The notes below the pieces were generated by a model, which saw nothing but the letters and a program-made list of their open reading frames with translations, was not told the DNA's origin and did no database searches. From Polynucleobacter sp. 71A-WALBACH (lineage in GTDB: Bacteria > Pseudomonadota > Gammaproteobacteria > Burkholderiales > Burkholderiaceae): DNA of 64,000 nt. Shown here in pieces: positions 60,999 to 64,000 of the stretch. Both the position numbers and the translations under genes were made by a program. Each line of letters starts with the position of its first letter. Position 1 is the first letter of the stretch. The stretch spans positions 1,239,341-1,303,340 of the forward strand of contig NZ_JACVOP010000001.1 in NCBI RefSeq assembly GCF_018882365.1. The letters are read 5' to 3'.

Positions 60999-62837
60999 TC
61001 AGGTTACTGTAACACCCTGCATCATCCCCAAATCCTCATGAACCAACATATGGCAATGCATTACATAGGGCCCGGTGAAATCTCTAAAGCGTGAGCGGAA
61101 GGTAATCGAAGTTGGGTTAGATGGAGTGCCACCCACTGGAAGCGCTAAGGTATCACACCAAAAAGGGGTGACTGGTTGCCCATTAATCTTAATAACGTAC
61201 ATTGGGTTGACGTGAATATGAAATGGATGTCCTACTGAATTCATGTTGTAAACGGTCCACTCTTCAACGCTATTTAAGGGCACAGTTTGAGTAATTGCGC
61301 TAGCAGATTGAAATGGAAAGTATTGGCTTGGATTTGTTGTAGCTGTGGGTGTCACTGGGGCAGTTGAGGCAGTTGAGGTAGTTGGGGTAGTTGTCGCGAC
61401 AGATCCAACCGAAAAAACAGTGTTCATTACCGAGGTTAAATCAGTGTTGTAGACCCAGTCTCTTAACTCAGCCCCAGGGGATAGAAGGCCACTTGCTGGA
61501 GCTTCTGTAATGGGAGAAAGCTTGGCGGCTGCGGGAGCTAGAGAGGTATTTAGTAGTGCATTGCTGATTGCTCGAAAAACGATATTTCGTTTCATGCCAC
61601 CATGGGCTGCAAGCTCCGCCTCTGTGATAGGCGCCAGAAAGTCTGTTACTGGGAGCGGTTCAGCGGGGATACGCATTAGATTAGGCGGGGCTACAACTAC
61701 AATTTCAGCCAAAATATCTTCCGGAACAACGCCTAATGCAGAGGCGCTAACGCTCAGTGTTCGGAGATAGTATGTGCCTGGAATGCCTGCCTGAACAATA
61801 ACGGATGACCTAGCGCCGGCATCTAATTTAATTCCGGTGCCAGAAGCAAAGTTTTGATATAAGGCGCGTGGATAACCGTCTATCGTATACCTACGCATGG
61901 TATGACTATCTAAACTTAAGCTAAGTGGATTGAAGATTTGTGTATTAATGAATCGCCACCGCTGCACCTCACCACTTTGCATCACAATGCGAGGGCGCCG
62001 TACACCATTTATTAATACGGGACTTCCGGCTGATGGGTTGTCTGCTACTTGAGAAAAACTTTCCAACTTACCCGTGGATACTCCGTAATTTTTATTGCCA
62101 TTGCCGGAGTAATAAGGGGCCTGAAACATAAAAATTAATTCAGTAGCTGCTGCCATTTCTGGATCGCTGTCTACCGGTCCGCGAACCATTAAGGCCCCAG
62201 ACATGAAGCTCGCCACCTGCATGGCTGTTGCACCGTGAAGATGGGGGTGATACCAAAATGGGCCATTAGGATGATTTGACGGAATGTTATATTGGTATTG
62301 ACGACTCTCGCCTGGTGCAACGCCCTGTCCGAGGCCATCAACTACGTAATCTCCATAAAGGGAGGAGTTAAACATCCCCGGATAAACATGTAAACCATGC
62401 GTATGCATGTTTGTATTGTTTGGGTAGCCCAAATAGCTTGGATTTAAAGGTTTGATGGGTGGGTTTGCGGGTAGCGAGTTGTTTAGCTTGATACGCAGGG
62501 TGTCACCGGCATTAACCATTAAAGTCGGTCCAGTAATAACGGCTTGACCACCAGATATTCCGTATGCTCTTAGGGATACGTTTTGGGTGACAGCTGGATT
62601 TGCAGTGCCGATAGTGGTGTCAAGATAAGAAACTGATAGCGAGACATCGAGCAAACCATTAACAGACTGAAGGGCCTGAGGTTGTACAAAAGTTTGTATG
62701 GGTGCTGTTGTCCCATCACCATTGCTACCACCTCCGCAGGAGGAAAGTAGTGGAGGTAGCGCAAGGCCAGCCGAAAGTGAAATACCAAGTTGCAGAAAAT
62801 CACGACGAGTAACAGGTTTATAGTTTGCCGGTTTCAT
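60999..62837 (-). CDS. Multicopper oxidase, Tat-exported lipoprotein
   Basis: Three-domain cupredoxin oxidase of 612 residues. The N-terminus combines a twin-arginine motif (TRRDFLQLGISLSAGLALPP) with a lipobox LSSC (Cys34). Copper ligands are complete: HTHGLHVYPG near 143, FWYHPHLHGATAMQ near 193, HPFHIHVNPMY near 534 and YVMHCHMLVHEDLGMM near 590, giving type 1, 2 and 3 sites with an axial Met. A Thr/Pro/Ser-rich linker (TTTPTTSTASTAPVTPTATT) is inserted before the last domain. Substrate may be Cu(I), Mn(II), Fe(II) or phenolics; not decidable. Its AAGG ribosome site overlaps the stop of the upstream RCC1 gene, so translation is coupled. Confidence 0.92.
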   Translation of the reverse strand: MKPANYKPVTRRDFLQLGISLSAGLALPPLLSSCGGGSNGDGTTAPIQTFVQPQALQSVNGLLDVSLSVSYLDTTIGTANPAVTQNVSLRAYGISGGQAVITGPTLMVNAGDTLRIKLNNSLPANPPIKPLNPSYLGYPNNTNMHTHGLHVYPGMFNSSLYGDYVVDGLGQGVAPGESRQYQYNIPSNHPNGPFWYHPHLHGATAMQVASFMSGALMVRGPVDSDPEMAAATELIFMFQAPYYSGNGNKNYGVSTGKLESFSQVADNPSAGSPVLINGVRRPRIVMQSGEVQRWRFINTQIFNPLSLSLDSHTMRRYTIDGYPRALYQNFASGTGIKLDAGARSSVIVQAGIPGTYYLRTLSVSASALGVVPEDILAEIVVVAPPNLMRIPAEPLPVTDFLAPITEAELAAHGGMKRNIVFRAISNALLNTSLAPAAAKLSPITEAPASGLLSPGAELRDWVYNTDLTSVMNTVFSVGSVATTTPTTSTASTAPVTPTATTNPSQYFPFQSASAITQTVPLNSVEEWTVYNMNSVGHPFHIHVNPMYVIKINGQPVTPFWCDTLALPVGGTPSNPTSITFRSRFRDFTGPYVMHCHMLVHEDLGMMQGVTVT

Positions 62838-62845
62838 ATCAGACC

Positions 62846-63928
62846 TTAAGCAATAGAAAGAAATGAATTGGGGCGACTTACTTTTGAGCTAGTGCTACCA
62901 ATTTGACCAGAGCTATTGTTGCCCCAACCTAAAAGATCTTTTGATGTGAGGGCTACAACATATGTATGTCCGGCAGAAATCGATTTCACAGCCGCTAAGT
63001 TCTTAATCATGGTTGGCTGGAATCTATCAATGGAATCCCCAAGACCAAGCTGACCAAACCCATTCCAACCCCAGGCATAAATATTCCCTGTATTGGATAA
63101 GGCTAGAGAGAAATGTAAACCTGCAGTGATTCCTGAGATCTTTTCTGGAAGGTCCAGTTTTATAGGTGCTGGTGAGTAGTTGACTGCTTTTGTACCTAGC
63201 TGACCCTTATTATTGCTACCCCAAGCAAATACCTCTCCAGCGGGTGATAGGGCTAATACATGAGTAGCGCCAGCTGCTAGGGCGGCCGGCTTCATAGAGG
63301 TAATCATTTGCACGGGCTTCGATTGAGACTCCAAATTACCTAGGCCCAATTGGCCCGCGCTATTACTTCCCCAAACAAAAATATCACCCTCTTTTGATAG
63401 GGTAAATACAGAGCCTTGACTCATAACAATCGACTTAATGGGAGGCAGGTCCTTGATCACATCTGGTCCGGTATTCAGCTGGGCAGTGGGACGTCCTAAA
63501 ACACCATCTACATTCATGCCCCATGTATGTACACGTCCTTCTAAGTCGACGATTGCAAAGTTGTGCTCACCCGATGCAATCATCTTTGCATCGGGCAGGT
63601 TTGGCAGTAACTCTGGATCTGAGATTGCGACTGATTGGTTATTGCCACCAATGCCTATTGAAGAATTTCCCCAAGATACAACCTTATTATTTTCTGTTAA
63701 ACCCAGATTGATGCCAAATCCAGCTGATACTAGTTTTAGTTTAAAGCTGGCATTGATTTCAATGGGACGATTTAAGGCGAGGGGGGTTGCACAGATATCT
63801 GTTGGACCATCAATAGTTCTTCCACTTCCAATGCCTCCCCATGCCATCATTTTTCCTGAGGAAAGAAGGGCAATGACATGGTCACGGCCGCAGCCGACCT
63901 GTAAGACTTGATATGGCGCATTACGCAT
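62846..63928 (-). CDS. RCC1-repeat beta-propeller protein
   Basis: Predicted protein of 360 residues consisting almost entirely of seven RCC1-type repeats, each with a G-x-x-H/F-x-x-A-L...V-x-x-W-G core. The repeats are marked by MMAWGGIGSG, KVVSWGNSSIG, RVHTWGMNVDG, DIFVWGSNSAGQLG, EVFAWGSNNKGQLG, NIYAWGWNGFGQLG and LLGWGNNSSGQIG, consistent with one complete seven-bladed propeller. No signal peptide is seen at the ATG, and the frame upstream closes at about 63974 without another start codon. Function is unknown; bacterial RCC1 proteins are often surface or extracellular and serve as binding platforms. It lies eight bases upstream of, and is coupled to, the multicopper oxidase gene. Confidence 0.88.
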   Translation of the reverse strand: MRNAPYQVLQVGCGRDHVIALLSSGKMMAWGGIGSGRTIDGPTDICATPLALNRPIEINASFKLKLVSAGFGINLGLTENNKVVSWGNSSIGIGGNNQSVAISDPELLPNLPDAKMIASGEHNFAIVDLEGRVHTWGMNVDGVLGRPTAQLNTGPDVIKDLPPIKSIVMSQGSVFTLSKEGDIFVWGSNSAGQLGLGNLESQSKPVQMITSMKPAALAAGATHVLALSPAGEVFAWGSNNKGQLGTKAVNYSPAPIKLDLPEKISGITAGLHFSLALSNTGNIYAWGWNGFGQLGLGDSIDRFQPTMIKNLAAVKSISAGHTYVVALTSKDLLGWGNNSSGQIGSTSSKVSRPNSFLSIA

Positions 63929-64000
63929 TAATATGACCCTGACTATATTGTTCCTGAAGAATAGCTGGGTATTTCATTTAATGCAATTTGTAACCAGATG

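Noticed and set aside
63438..63911. 157-codon plus-strand frame opposite the RCC1 gene
   Set aside because: The RCC1 repeats on the minus strand explain the sequence; the periodic open frame is a by-product of repeat codon usage.
1..64000. CRISPR arrays, insertion sequences or prophage
   Set aside because: I saw no regularly spaced repeats, terminal inverted repeats with transposase, or phage structural genes; repeats seen are protein-domain repeats or short hairpins.

Overview
The window looks like a chromosomal segment of a small-genome freshwater betaproteobacterium of the Burkholderiales, most like Polynucleobacter. This is inferred from moderate GC, a phasin, a Bug-type solute receptor, a Fds-type formate dehydrogenase, Sox genes and the flavour of the housekeeping proteins; no rRNA or other decisive marker is present. 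Genes are densely packed with many ATGA-type overlaps. No intergenic stretch exceeds 300 bases. I see no transposase, integrase, prophage or CRISPR array. Three complete tRNA genes are present: Leu-UAA, Ser-GGA and Ser-UGA.

Layout. 1-6244: the 3' end of a large VCBS-type secreted protein, followed by its type I secretion ABC transporter, membrane fusion protein and TolC-like channel. 6267-6992: a LuxR-type regulator whose receiver lacks the phosphoacceptor aspartate. 7209-17195: a co-directional signalling train of seven genes: a periplasmic-binding GGDEF protein, a membrane HD-GYP-PAS protein, a REC-HD-GYP protein, a globin-coupled RsbR, an RsbS, a fused RsbT kinase plus PP2C phosphatase, and a large hybrid histidine kinase. 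This is a stressosome wired to two-component and c-di-GMP proteins, and it is the most interesting system here. 17321-20076: an FGE-fold membrane protein, a PIF1-like helicase and a mazEF toxin-antitoxin pair with a perfect operator palindrome.

20084-27066: an amine or amino-acid catabolism cluster (gamma-glutamyltransferase, Bug receptor, FAD oxidoreductase, SnoaL-like protein, divergent omega-aminotransferase), then lrgAB. 27200-31994: a molybdenum hydroxylase pair (IorAB type) followed directly by soxX, soxY, soxZ and soxA, with no soxB or soxCD in the window and a SoxY lacking the usual GGCGG tail. 32003-41125: mostly minus-strand genes: purU, two small envelope proteins, a penicillin-acylase-family hydrolase, exbD-exbB-tonB-murI and class I fumarase, with tRNA-Leu and one small secreted protein on the plus strand.

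41293-52243: acetyl-CoA synthetase, tRNA-Ser, a phasin behind a clear promoter and operator, a YciI-like protein, a DUF748 (AsmA-like) protein, a small lipoprotein, and formate dehydrogenase as an FdsG-FdsB fusion plus FdsA. 52344-56005: the quinolinate branch of NAD synthesis (nadB, nadC, nadA). 56066-60957: an unrecognised protein, phosphomannomutase/phosphoglucomutase, pgi, an L-2-hydroxyglutarate-oxidase-like protein and tRNA-Ser. 60999-63928: a Tat-exported multicopper oxidase lipoprotein, translationally coupled to an upstream seven-repeat RCC1 protein.
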